A stretch of 64,000 bases of DNA. It comes from an uncultured Prevotellaceae bacterium. Lineage in GTDB: Bacteria; Bacteroidota; Bacteroidia; Bacteroidales; Muribaculaceae. Positions 45,794 to 53,851 of this stretch are shown here, piece by piece (the first letter of the stretch is position 1; each line of letters opens with the position of its first letter). A model generated the notes under the pieces. The model saw only the letters and a list, made by a program, of their open reading frames with translations, did not search any database and was not told the origin of the DNA. The stretch covers positions 1 through 64,000 of the forward strand of contig CAMZFV010000011.1 in assembly GCA_947306175.1 (NCBI GenBank), written 5' to 3'. The position numbers were made by a program, and so were the translations under genes.

Positions 45794-46078
45794 CTATAGT
45801 ATTGTAACAGAAACACGTTTCCCTAATCCAGCGAAGATGCGGAACAGTGTTGATAGTTGTACGTCAGCTCTTCCGTTTTCTATTTTTGAGATATAGCTCT
45901 TTTTTGTGCCTATTTTCTCTGCCAACTGTTCTTGGGTGAGACCTGCTAAACGACGTTGCTCTTTTAGACACTCGGCTAAGCAGAATGTTTCAGCTTCAGC
46001 TTCAAATGCTTCTCTTGCCTCGGTTCCGCGTTCTCCATATTCGGCATTCAGTAAGTCTTCAAAAGTCTCACTTGCCAT
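45794..46078 (-). CDS. XRE-family HTH protein, orphan HigA-like
   Basis: A 94-residue protein. The N-terminal 40 residues are acidic. The HTH (about 44-80) reads LTQEQLAEKIGTKKSYISKI. This is the size and layout of HigA antitoxins, where the toxin gene normally lies just upstream. Here the upstream region has only a promoter (minus-strand TAACTTTG at 46124-46131) and no toxin-sized frame, so it is solitary. It may be a remnant of a module or an independent regulator. It sits 15 bases upstream of the fucosidase gene and may be cotranscribed with it. Confidence 0.82.
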   Translation of the reverse strand: MASETFEDLLNAEYGERGTEAREAFEAEAETFCLAECLKEQRRLAGLTQEQLAEKIGTKKSYISKIENGRADVQLSTLFRIFAGLGKRVSVTIL

Positions 46079-46197
46079 AATTGCTTGTTTTTCTCCTTGT
46101 CCATGATAATTTTAAATATGACGCAAAGTTAATCAATTAGTTAACATGTGCAAAATATTTCTTGTTAATTTGTTGAAAAAAGTATCAGAATGGTTTA

Positions 46198-46427
46198 GAT
46201 TGTGAATTATTTGCTATATTTGCGGTTGTTCTTTGGCAGAGGTCCGCTCCCGAATGGTGGCGGGTGCATGGCAGGGAACCGACGCTCGAAGCAAGAGCAG
46301 AGACAAAGCTCGCTTTAGCTTTGTCTTGCAAGGAGGAGGAAGACCGAAAGGTCAACCATGACATAAGAAAAGGCGTTTACTTGACGCTCCATGCTTGACG
46401 TATCAGGAATCTAGCAAATTCACAATC
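46198..46427. other. Structured non-coding segment with terminal inverted repeats
   Basis: GATTGTGAATT (46198-46208) and AATTCACAATC (46417-46427) are perfect inverted repeats, extended by TGCTA/TAGCA. Inside are a -7 box TATATTTG (46215-46222), a nested hairpin (GGTCC 46241 with GGAACC 46275; CCCG with CGGG), a perfect 9-bp hairpin (46301-46309 with 46318-46326) and a GAAA-tetraloop hairpin (GACC 46342, GGTC 46350). No protein is encoded. It could be a small RNA or a MITE-like element. Confidence 0.45.
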
Positions 46428-46471
46428 GAAGTCAAGGATGAAGCAACGATAGATATCCTATGTGGGATATG

Positions 46472-46625
46472 TATATTTGCCATCGTCGTGTGAACGGCAG
46501 GGCATTGAAGCATATTCGGCGTGGGCTTCTGCGTTGCTCGTTCAACTTCGATGGGCAATACTAGAGCCTCTGATACGTGGGACGAGTAACAAGTACAGAC
46601 TCCCGCGCTATTTTTTTATATTTTC
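46472..46625 (+). ncRNA. Candidate structured RNA with own promoter and terminator
   Basis: The -7 box TATATTTG (46472-46479) predicts a start near 46485. Nested pairings follow: GCGTGGG (46519-46525) with CCCGCGC (46602-46608), TCTG (46528) with CAGA (46596), and GTTGCTCGT (46533-46541) with ACGAGTAAC (46582-46590). They enclose a loop of about 40 bases. A run of T residues starts at 46611. This is either a small RNA of about 130 bases or an attenuator in the leader of the lipoprotein gene at 46666. I cannot match it to a named RNA family. Confidence 0.5.
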
Positions 46626-46665
46626 TGTCCAATGGGGTAGTGGGGCGTTAAAACTAAAACCAAAT

Positions 46666-47304
46666 ATGTATAAATCAAAGACACAACGGATTGTTATCTT
46701 TCTATTTGCTGTAACCTCAATCGCCACTTCTATCCTAATGACTTCGTGCGGCAAAGATGACGAGCCGACAATTGACAATGTCTATCGATATTGGGCAGAT
46801 CAGTCTGATTCTTATATCCAGTTGCCGGACGATGGATTTACATTTGAGTTGAAAAGGATGAACCGTGAAAGCTCGTCGCTCTATATCTATTATACATTGA
46901 CCAATATAGCCGAAGATAGCGATGTGGAGTTTTTCGGCAGTGACTCTCAGGCTAATGCTGTGGATGACATGGGGAACTCCTATTACCTTGTAGTTCCCAA
47001 TAGTGGCAGCGAATTGGGCAAAGTGTATTCTGACAAAGGAATGCAGGAATGGATCGCCGGTAGAATGTATGGTGTTTATGGCAACAATAAGACTGTACGA
47101 ATCAATCATGGGGAAACCGTCGAGGGTATTGTTTACATTAAGGGTCTTTCATCCAGTGCGACAAAGATTTCACTCGGATTTTTTGCTAAAAGAACAAACA
47201 AGAATTACGGCAAAACCCAAGTCTTTCAAGAGGCTTACTGGTATAAGTTCCACAACCTGATCCTGCCTGACGGCGATCAGACATCTTATAAGCGCCTGCA
47301 ATAA
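46666..47304 (+). CDS. Lipoprotein of unknown function
   Basis: A 212-residue protein with a lipoprotein signal; the lipobox LMTSC puts the lipidated cysteine near residue 27, followed by GKDDE, typical of surface-exposed lipoproteins in Bacteroidetes. The remainder looks beta-rich, with a central YIYYTLTNI strand and repeated DD/Gly turns, similar in feel to DUF4352-type domains but not clearly one. The frame extends upstream to 46462, but that part reads through the structured RNA, so the ATG at 46666 is the start. Two secreted proteins follow in the same direction. Confidence 0.75.
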   Translation: MYKSKTQRIVIFLFAVTSIATSILMTSCGKDDEPTIDNVYRYWADQSDSYIQLPDDGFTFELKRMNRESSSLYIYYTLTNIAEDSDVEFFGSDSQANAVDDMGNSYYLVVPNSGSELGKVYSDKGMQEWIAGRMYGVYGNNKTVRINHGETVEGIVYIKGLSSSATKISLGFFAKRTNKNYGKTQVFQEAYWYKFHNLILPDGDQTSYKRLQ

Positions 47305-47338
47305 TTAGTTATTCCCAATCATCAAAATATAAAGGACA

Positions 47339-48856
47339 ATGAAAAATCGAATCTTATCATTTGTATTGCTGCTTTGTGCCACAATGTCGGCATTTACTGC
47401 TGTGTCTCAAACGCAATGGAAAGCCCCGAAGTGGAATAAGTTTGTTGCCATCTGTGGTGAAGATATCAATCTGCGCAAAGGCCCTGGCACTAATTATGGC
47501 AAACTCTATGTCGATGACAATGATTACAAGGATGTAAAATATGCCTTTGTCGCAAAAAAGGGATATAAGGTTTTTCATCCGGAATATGGTACTGTCTATC
47601 CAGTAATTAATGAGACAGGAGAGTGGTATCACATCTATTTCAATATGGATTTGGATGTCTATGTCAGCAAGAAATTCAGCTATGAGGTCGAGCCAAGAGG
47701 ATATTCGTTTACGCCAAATGCTCCTGGCGGTAAATACAATATGTGGCACAATATGGCACCAGCTTACGGTCACGAACTGTTTGTGGGCAGAAAATGGGGT
47801 CTTGGGACACTGTCGGCTAACTATGGTGACGACTGGGATGCTATAGATGAACTACGCACAAAGTATGGAACTCTTGATGATGACGATAGCCCAATGGCTC
47901 AAATTTTAGTTGATAAAGCCAATGACGCTTTCATTGAACAGTTTATTGCTACGCATCAGCCTAAAGAGGGTTACGAATTCAGTCATGATAATGATTTTGG
48001 GTGGAGATATATGCTCTCCTATATATTTGGTAGTGAGGAAGTGTCATTTGGCTTTGATCCAGACAAGTACAAATTTGAGATGACAACTACCCCTCCAGAG
48101 CCTATTGTGATTACAAAACTGGTCAAGGCTCGTAGCGGTAAAGGCCTGAATATGTTGAAGGAACCCAGTCCTGGTAGCGTAAAACTCGTGTTTGTAGAGC
48201 ACCCTGATGATGAAGGCGATGGTGCTGGCGGAGAGGTCGTTTGGGATAAAACGAGCTACAAGCGGTCATTAGTGAAGTCCGTTGAAATGCCTGTTGCTGC
48301 TGTGATTGGAGAGCAAGGAGATTACTATAAGGTCTATTTCAGCTGTAGTTATTTTTATTGGATGATTCATGACAGTTTTATCGGATATGTGGCGAAAAGT
48401 GAGTGTGTTGATGCCGATCCAAAACCACTAACCAAAGCTGATTTCGCTAAAATGCCATTTATGGAAGCCGAGGCAGACATAAGAGGCGATAAATTCATCA
48501 TTTGGGGAAGTTCTGATGAAGACTTCTGCTATTTGGTTAAAGCCGGATACCTGCAAGCAGGGAAATACGCCTTGGTTAAGACCTCACTTCCATACTCATT
48601 GGATGGAAATCACGTCAAGGTGACACAGGGGTATGATGATCTGATTGATGTGTCGGGCAGTCAATATGTCAAGCAGGGTCAATGGGGACCTGAGTTTCTC
48701 GGTTTCACAAAACTGCCGAATAATGACTTGCTTAAACTGACTAAGGATGTGTCAGCACCAGCATTAGGGGCCTATATGAATGTGGACTCAGAATTTCTTT
48801 ATTACCTCGACTTGTCAGGCTATCAGTGCCGAGAAGTCATCTTCGATGTCAAGTAA
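47339..48856 (+). CDS. Secreted protein with SH3-like N-terminal domain
   Basis: A 505-residue protein with a signal peptide ending near residue 24 (TAVSQ). Residues 30-100 have the bacterial SH3 pattern (EDINLRKGPGTNYGKL), usually linked to cell-wall binding. A second half (about 260-370) repeats a similar theme (SGKGLNMLKEPSPGS), so two or three SH3-like modules are likely. No catalytic domain is seen. It follows the lipoprotein by 34 bases and precedes the LRR protein by 17, so the three are probably one transcript. Confidence 0.75.
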   Translation: MKNRILSFVLLLCATMSAFTAVSQTQWKAPKWNKFVAICGEDINLRKGPGTNYGKLYVDDNDYKDVKYAFVAKKGYKVFHPEYGTVYPVINETGEWYHIYFNMDLDVYVSKKFSYEVEPRGYSFTPNAPGGKYNMWHNMAPAYGHELFVGRKWGLGTLSANYGDDWDAIDELRTKYGTLDDDDSPMAQILVDKANDAFIEQFIATHQPKEGYEFSHDNDFGWRYMLSYIFGSEEVSFGFDPDKYKFEMTTTPPEPIVITKLVKARSGKGLNMLKEPSPGSVKLVFVEHPDDEGDGAGGEVVWDKTSYKRSLVKSVEMPVAAVIGEQGDYYKVYFSCSYFYWMIHDSFIGYVAKSECVDADPKPLTKADFAKMPFMEAEADIRGDKFIIWGSSDEDFCYLVKAGYLQAGKYALVKTSLPYSLDGNHVKVTQGYDDLIDVSGSQYVKQGQWGPEFLGFTKLPNNDLLKLTKDVSAPALGAYMNVDSEFLYYLDLSGYQCREVIFDVK

Positions 48857-48873
48857 TCACTAAAGTTTTAAAT

Positions 48874-50484
48874 ATGATGAAACAATGTTTAGTATCTGTG
48901 GCCTTACTGGCGCTGCTATTAATGGGAGTCGCTTTCAGTGCTTCGGCTTTTTATTACGATCTTGAGCTTGATGGTGTCTATTATAGTGTATATGAAGATG
49001 AGGGTGAGGCTATCGTAGTAAATAATGGCCCTAATTCTTATAGTGGAAATGTGGCTATCGCACCTTATGTATTCTATGATGGCAAGTACTATCCTGTGGC
49101 CAGAATTGCCAGCGAAGCATTCTATAGTTGTACCGATCTTAAAAAAGTATTCATCCCTTCGACTGTTTACTTAATTTGTTCAAGTGCATTCAGTGGCTGC
49201 ACAGGATTAACAAGCATCGATATTCCCAATTCAGTTACCACAATAATGTCAGGTGCATTCAGTGGCTGCACAGGACTAACAAGCATCGACCTGCCAAGTT
49301 CAATCACCTACATTGACGCAAGTACATTCTGGGGATGCACGGGTCTTACCTCTGTTTCTATTCCTAAATCGGTAACTGCCATATACAGTGGTGCATTTTA
49401 CGGTTGTACAGGGCTGACGAACATATACATCCCTAATTCTGTCACTATTATCGATGGGGCGTTTATGGGTTGTACAAGGCTGATGGATATCAACCTGCCT
49501 AACACCCTCACCACTATTGGTAGTACTACTTTCCTTAATTGTACTGGCTTGAAGAACATAACCATTCCAAATTCGGTCACCACTATCGGTAGCCATGCGT
49601 TTTACGGCTGTACCAGTCTGAAAACCATTGAGATTCCGAGTTCAGTCGCATCTATCGGAGTATGCGCGCTCAATTACTGTACGAACCTGGTCAGCATTAC
49701 AGTTTCAAGCAGTAATGGGTCTTACGATTCCCGAGAGGACTGCAATGCCATCATTGAGACAGCCAGTAATACCCTGATTGCTGGTTGCCAGAATTCCATC
49801 TTTCCCAGTACGGTCACCGCTATTGGCGATTACGCATTTAATGGTTGCTTAGGCTTGACGAGCATCGATATCCCAAATACGATAACTTCCATTGGTCATG
49901 GGGCGTTTTTAGAATGCACTGGGCTGATACGTGTCTCTTTGCCAAACACGATCAGCACCATTGAATCCAGTGCGTTCAATGGCTGCAAGAATTTGTCAAG
50001 CATTAAGATACCAGACTCCGTTACTTCTATAGGCGAGTTGGCATTTGTCAGCTGTTCAGCACTGAGGAGTGTCACTATTCCAGGCTCGGTGACTCACATG
50101 GGCTATGGTGCGTTTGCTGATTGTGATGGACTGACTGACGTATTTAGCTATATCACGGAGCCGTCATCTGTAACGACTGATATCAATCTATTCTATAGAG
50201 AAGGTGATTTTTACTCCAATAGGACGCTTCACGTTCCAATTGGATCGTTGGAGGATTATCAGGCTCATGAATCGTGGGCACCGTTCTTTGGATACATTGT
50301 TGAGATGGAGCCAGACCAGCCTGGTGACGTTAATGGCGATAATGAGGTGAATGTCAGTGACATTAACGCTATTGTCAACATCATTTTGGAAAGCGGGTAT
50401 TCATCGGATGCCGACGTGAACGGTGATGGTGAGGTGAAAGTGTCCGACATCAATACCCTTATTAATATTATTCTCGGTGAATGA
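48874..50484 (+). CDS. BspA-type leucine-rich-repeat surface protein with dockerin repeats
   Basis: A 536-residue secreted protein with a signal peptide (ends SASA, residue 25). From about residue 80 to 430 it has at least 13 LRR_5/BspA repeats of about 23 residues, with the pattern IG.AF.GCTGLTSI.IPNSVT. Such proteins mediate adhesion in oral and gut Bacteroidetes and parasites. The C-terminus has two dockerin-type repeats (GDVNGDNEVNVSDI and ADVNGDGEVKVSDI). Adjacent repeats near 49187 and 49250 are nearly identical at DNA level, suggesting recent repeat expansion. Confidence 0.92.
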   Translation: MMKQCLVSVALLALLLMGVAFSASAFYYDLELDGVYYSVYEDEGEAIVVNNGPNSYSGNVAIAPYVFYDGKYYPVARIASEAFYSCTDLKKVFIPSTVYLICSSAFSGCTGLTSIDIPNSVTTIMSGAFSGCTGLTSIDLPSSITYIDASTFWGCTGLTSVSIPKSVTAIYSGAFYGCTGLTNIYIPNSVTIIDGAFMGCTRLMDINLPNTLTTIGSTTFLNCTGLKNITIPNSVTTIGSHAFYGCTSLKTIEIPSSVASIGVCALNYCTNLVSITVSSSNGSYDSREDCNAIIETASNTLIAGCQNSIFPSTVTAIGDYAFNGCLGLTSIDIPNTITSIGHGAFLECTGLIRVSLPNTISTIESSAFNGCKNLSSIKIPDSVTSIGELAFVSCSALRSVTIPGSVTHMGYGAFADCDGLTDVFSYITEPSSVTTDINLFYREGDFYSNRTLHVPIGSLEDYQAHESWAPFFGYIVEMEPDQPGDVNGDNEVNVSDINAIVNIILESGYSSDADVNGDGEVKVSDINTLINIILGE

Positions 50485-50520
50485 CAACTATATGAATTAC
50501 CGATAAAAAACATGAATGAC

Positions 50521-50584
50521 CACAAATAGCCATGAATGCTCATTAATGATTATTGATTGATTGGATCATTCATGGCTATTTGTG
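50521..50584. repeat. 18-bp perfect inverted repeat
   Basis: The arms at 50521-50538 and 50567-50584 (CACAAATAGCCATGAATG and its complement) are separated by 28 AT-rich bases. It lies after the LRR gene. It may serve as a terminator, though no T-run follows. The CCATGAAT segment is shared with the palindrome at 19928. Confidence 0.7.
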
Positions 50585-50637
50585 TTATTCCTTCTTCCCT
50601 TTTTGTGGTATATGATTGTTTGTTCAATTTATTGAAT

Positions 50638-50645
50638 TATCTTTG
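50638..50645 (+). promoter_or_regulatory. -7 element of the antitoxin gene
   Basis: TATCTTTG lies 25 bases before the ATG at 50671. Confidence 0.6.
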
Positions 50646-50670
50646 TTGTCGAAATCGAAATGATTGGTAT

Positions 50671-50925
50671 ATGACACAGATGATATTAAATATTGAGGAT
50701 GCAAGCATCATTCCCAGCTTGAAGGAGATTCTGAACGCCCTTAGAGGCGTTACGGTCTGTGAAAGCAAAGAGGTGGATGATGAGTTGAGTGTTGTTGCCG
50801 AATCGATAGAAACAGGCTATCAACAAGCCAAGAACAATCAGTTTGCTGGTCGGGATCTCACTTCGCTTGATGATTTGGTAGAGTGCTTGAGGAAAGAAAG
50901 TAAACATGGCGATGGTAACATTTAA
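50671..50925 (+). CDS. Small antitoxin-like protein upstream of a broken RelE toxin
   Basis: An 84-residue acidic protein starting MTQMILNIEDASIIPSLKEI. Its size, acidity and position directly upstream of a RelE-family frame, overlapping by 20 bases, are those of a type II antitoxin without a helix-turn-helix. The beginning ILNIEDASIIPSLKEILNAL resembles short DNA-binding antitoxins of Bacteroidetes. The frame continues upstream to 50557 but that part crosses a palindrome and the promoter, so the ATG at 50671 is used. Whether it still has a function without an active toxin is unknown. Confidence 0.7.
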   Translation: MTQMILNIEDASIIPSLKEILNALRGVTVCESKEVDDELSVVAESIETGYQQAKNNQFAGRDLTSLDDLVECLRKESKHGDGNI

Positions 50926-51244
50926 TTACACCGAGTAATTCCTGCGCCAAGCCAAACGGTTAGCAAAACGCTATCGTTCGTTCCCAGATGATATTGACCG
51001 TTTGCAACGTGAATTAAAAGAGAACCCTAATACTGGAGTTTCTCTGGGAAATGGTATCCATAAAGTCAGGGTTGCTGTTGCCAGTAAAGGCAAAGGTAAG
51101 AAAGGCGGTCTGCGAGCAATCACTCTAAATGTTGTCGTGGAAGTGAATCACACACAAATCAATCTGCTTACCATTTACGATAAGAAAGATTACCCTAACG
51201 TTTCGGAAGCATACATTGACGATATTATCCGCAACTTGAAGTAG
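50906..51244 (+). pseudogene. RelE-family toxin with in-frame stop at codon 11
   Basis: Reading from the ATG at 50906 (or 50912) gives MAMVTFNYTE, then TAA at 50936-50938, then an unbroken frame FLRQAKRLAKRY...YDKKDYPNVSEAYIDDIIRNLK to the TAG at 51242-51244. The downstream part has the RelE features of this Bacteroidetes group: the basic FLRQAKRLAKRY helix, a KVRVAVASKGKGKKGG basic loop and the LLTIYDKKD strand. One base change (for example CAA to TAA) explains the stop. The frame is otherwise intact, so the mutation looks recent. Re-initiation at the TTG at 51002 would give an 80-residue fragment lacking the first helix. Confidence 0.88.
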
Positions 51245-51298
51245 CAGATTTTCAGTTGTTATTCGGACCATCACTGACCTGTTGGTCTGCGTGGTTCT

Positions 51299-52675
51299 TT
51301 AGATTGCCCAAAGTAATAGGCCGGCGCAGATGATGATGCCGGTGACGAGAAGATCGATGAGGCAGTAGCCCATGATGTCCTTCGCGTCAAGGCGAGCTAT
51401 TGCTAAGGCCGGGAGGGCCCAGAATGGTTGTATGAGGTTAGTCCATGCGTCGCCCCATGCAATGGCCATACCCGTCAAGCCGGGGTCCACACAGAGGTTG
51501 GCACCTGCAGTGAACATAACCGGTGCCTGTACTGCCCAATGCCCGCCGCCACTTGGCACAAACATGTTGAGCACTGCGGCGCAAAGGAAGGTGAGCAACG
51601 GATAGGTGACGGGATTGCTGATACTGATGCAAGCATCGGCCATGACGCCTCCCAGGCTGATGCCGCTAACACCGATGCCTGTAATGATGCCCATGATGCC
51701 TGCATAGAAGGGGAACTGCAATATGATGCCGGCAGCGCCGGTGGTCGCTTTACCAAAGGCACGCACATAGTCCACAGGTGTGTGATGCAGCATGAGTCCC
51801 AGCGCGAGGAAAATCATGATTACCCCGCCAAGGTCTAAACCGGCACCGCGCATGCCGAGATGAATCACGAGATAGGCCACTAGCATCAGCGCCACGAGCC
51901 ACGAGAGTAATTTGCTATGCTCGAGCCGCTGTGCCGGTGTATTGGCCGTTGAAGGAACGACGGTCGAGATTTGTTCATCGTCCTTCAGGAGCGCAGGGTT
52001 GATGGTGATGATGCCTTGCTTGGGGTGCATCAAGGTGTTAGCGACGGTGATGCCGATGATCACAAACAGCACAGTGATCAGATTGTGCCAGTCGAAGATG
52101 GTTTGCGCCAATGGCACAGGGTCGGTCAGCGCACCATTGGTAGCCATGGCGAGTGCCTCGCCAGGTGTGGCCATCGTGAGGGGGATGGAGCCAGAGGTGC
52201 CGGCATGCCAAACTACGAAGCCACTGTAAGCCGATGCGATAAGAAGGCGATAGTCCACATCAGCACGCTGACGTGCTATTGCCTTGGCGAAGATGACACC
52301 CACGATGAGGCCAAAGCCCCAGTTGAGCCAGCAGGCTAATGCCGATACGACAGTCACAAGCGCTATTGCAGCGGGGGCACTCTTGGGCAGGCGAGCCATT
52401 GCATCGATGGCCCGTTTGACAACCGGTGCTGCAGCCAAGGTCGATCCACATACAAGAACCAGAGCCATCTGCATGGCAAACGCCAACAAATTCCATACGC
52501 CGCCACCCCAATGCTCAATCACCTCGAGTGGGGTCTGGTGACACAATGGCATCGCTACCAACGCCGCCACGAAGGTAAGCAGTATAGCGAATATAAACGG
52601 TTCTGGCAACCAACGTTGCACTAATCGTACGCAGAATTTAATCATTTGAGACCATTTGTGTCCACTGAAAATCAT
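51299..52675 (-). CDS. Short-chain fatty acid transporter, AtoE family
   Basis: A 458-residue inner-membrane protein with about 12 hydrophobic segments. AtoE/SCFA_trans features include RWLPEPFIFAILLTF near residue 20, CWLNWGFGLIVG near 113, WHAGTSGSIPL near 153 and the C-terminal PSGGGHWAVQAP near 372. E. coli AtoE takes up butyrate and related acids. In a gut anaerobe it could import or export fermentation acids. A minus-strand -7 box (TACTTTTG, 52713-52720) supports the ATG at 52675, although the family start is nearer to 52645. Confidence 0.93.
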   Translation of the reverse strand: MIFSGHKWSQMIKFCVRLVQRWLPEPFIFAILLTFVAALVAMPLCHQTPLEVIEHWGGGVWNLLAFAMQMALVLVCGSTLAAAPVVKRAIDAMARLPKSAPAAIALVTVVSALACWLNWGFGLIVGVIFAKAIARQRADVDYRLLIASAYSGFVVWHAGTSGSIPLTMATPGEALAMATNGALTDPVPLAQTIFDWHNLITVLFVIIGITVANTLMHPKQGIITINPALLKDDEQISTVVPSTANTPAQRLEHSKLLSWLVALMLVAYLVIHLGMRGAGLDLGGVIMIFLALGLMLHHTPVDYVRAFGKATTGAAGIILQFPFYAGIMGIITGIGVSGISLGGVMADACISISNPVTYPLLTFLCAAVLNMFVPSGGGHWAVQAPVMFTAGANLCVDPGLTGMAIAWGDAWTNLIQPFWALPALAIARLDAKDIMGYCLIDLLVTGIIICAGLLLWAI

Positions 52676-52712
52676 ATTTTTAAAATTTTTTCTTCTTGTT
52701 AGGTTGATACCG

Positions 52713-52720
52713 CAAAAGTA
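52713..52720 (-). promoter_or_regulatory. -7 element of the AtoE-type gene
   Basis: TACTTTTG on the minus strand, 38 bases before the ATG. Confidence 0.6.
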
Positions 52721-52794
52721 ACATTAATTTCCTAAATCTTATCCAGTTCAACTATGGTTTTCCCTAAAAAAGGAGAAGTTGCCGATTTCGGTTG

Positions 52795-53625
52795 TTATTC
52801 GGTGAGTTTTACGGTGTCGCCTAGGGTGATTTTTTGTTGTTTGTAGAGGAGGCCAAGGGCTTTCTTGAAGTCTTTCTTGCTGCACTGGAAGGCCTTGCTG
52901 ATGTCATCGGGGTCACTTTTGTCGGTAAGAGGCATCTCGCCGTCGTGTGCCTTGAGGTGATCGAGGATGCGGTCGGCGAGGTCATCGACGCGCATTTTTT
53001 CGATTTTGGCGAGGGTGACATCGACTTTTCCGTCGGGTCGAACCTGCTTAACGAAGGCGGTGAAACGGTCGCCGACGTTGACGTTCTGGTAGGTCTCGTT
53101 CTGGTAGATCTGTCCCCAGTGGGCATTGTTGACGATGACGCGGTAACCCAGGTCGCTGCGCTGGACGACGAGCACTTCCACCTTCTCGCGGTGATAGTAG
53201 TCGGGCTCGGTTTTGTTGAGGAACTTGGCGAGTTTTGCGCTGGCGACGATGCGGTGGCTGGCCTCGTCGAGATAGACGCGCACAATGTAGCTGCGCCCCA
53301 CCTTCATGTCCACGCGCTGCTCGCTGAATGGCACCAACAGGTCCTTGGCCACCAGTCCCCAGTCTAGGAAGGCGCCCACCTTGTTGACCGCCTTGACGCG
53401 CATGAGGGCGAAGTCACCGACAACGGCATGAGGCTCCTCGGTGGTAGCGACAGGACGGTTCTCGCTGTCGTTATATACAAAGACGCGGATGGTGCCGCCC
53501 ACCTTCATGTCGGGCGTAAGATAGCGCTTGGGCAACAACACCTCGTGGGTATCGTTGTCGATGAGGTAAGCGCCGAAATCTACTGTGCGGTTAATGCGCA
53601 ACTCGTTATATTCTCCGATGTTCAT
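52795..53625 (-). CDS. CvfB-family S1 RNA-binding protein
   Basis: A 276-residue protein. Three S1-like OB-fold segments can be traced: residues 1-60 (VDFGAYLIDND), 65-125 (VGAFLDWGLVAKDLLVP) and 140-205 (GYRVIVNNAHWGQIY...VKQVRPDGKVDVTL). A C-terminal winged helix (about 215-275) ends KALGLLYKQQKITL. This layout matches CvfB/YitL, an RNA-binding regulator of virulence factors in Staphylococcus. The target is unknown here. The ATG at 53625 is preferred to the TTG at 53649. Confidence 0.9.
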   Translation of the reverse strand: MNIGEYNELRINRTVDFGAYLIDNDTHEVLLPKRYLTPDMKVGGTIRVFVYNDSENRPVATTEEPHAVVGDFALMRVKAVNKVGAFLDWGLVAKDLLVPFSEQRVDMKVGRSYIVRVYLDEASHRIVASAKLAKFLNKTEPDYYHREKVEVLVVQRSDLGYRVIVNNAHWGQIYQNETYQNVNVGDRFTAFVKQVRPDGKVDVTLAKIEKMRVDDLADRILDHLKAHDGEMPLTDKSDPDDISKAFQCSKKDFKKALGLLYKQQKITLGDTVKLTE

Positions 53626-53644
53626 TTTTTCAGGCTTTAGGAGA

Positions 53645-53748
53645 ATCAAACAACTCTAACAACAATAAACAACAGAAACAACGATAAAGCAATTGATGAT
53701 AATATTATTGTGGTTTCAGTTGTTGTTGGTTGTTCTTGTTGTTTGATA
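53645..53748. repeat. Large imperfect inverted repeat, CAA-rich against TTG-rich
   Basis: The left arm (53645-53683) is a run of ACAAC-type units starting ATCAAACAAC. The right arm (53718-53748) is its approximate complement ending GTTGTTTGAT. It lies between the divergent cvfB and DUF3298 genes and may fold as a long hairpin or represent a small repeat element. Confidence 0.6.
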
Positions 53749-53809
53749 ATAATTTGCAAAGTTCGGCAAAAAAATCCATTTGTCAAGTTGATTTTCACCA
53801 AAAATATAG

Positions 53810-53817
53810 TACCTTAG
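53810..53817 (+). promoter_or_regulatory. Weak -7 element of the DUF3298 gene
   Basis: TACCTTAG differs from TAnnTTTG by one base. It lies 34 bases before the ATG. Confidence 0.45.
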
Positions 53818-53851
53818 CGAGATTAAAAACAACATACTAAGCCAAGAGACA

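Noticed and set aside
46048..46104. 18-codon frame before the orphan XRE gene as a toxin remnant
   Set aside because: The peptide MDKEKNKQLWQVRLLKTY has no RelE/HigB feature and overlaps the XRE start; chance is more likely.
46240..46330. Cobalamin riboswitch or RNase P RNA in the structured region
   Set aside because: A GGGAA segment is present, but the surrounding conserved elements of either RNA are missing.
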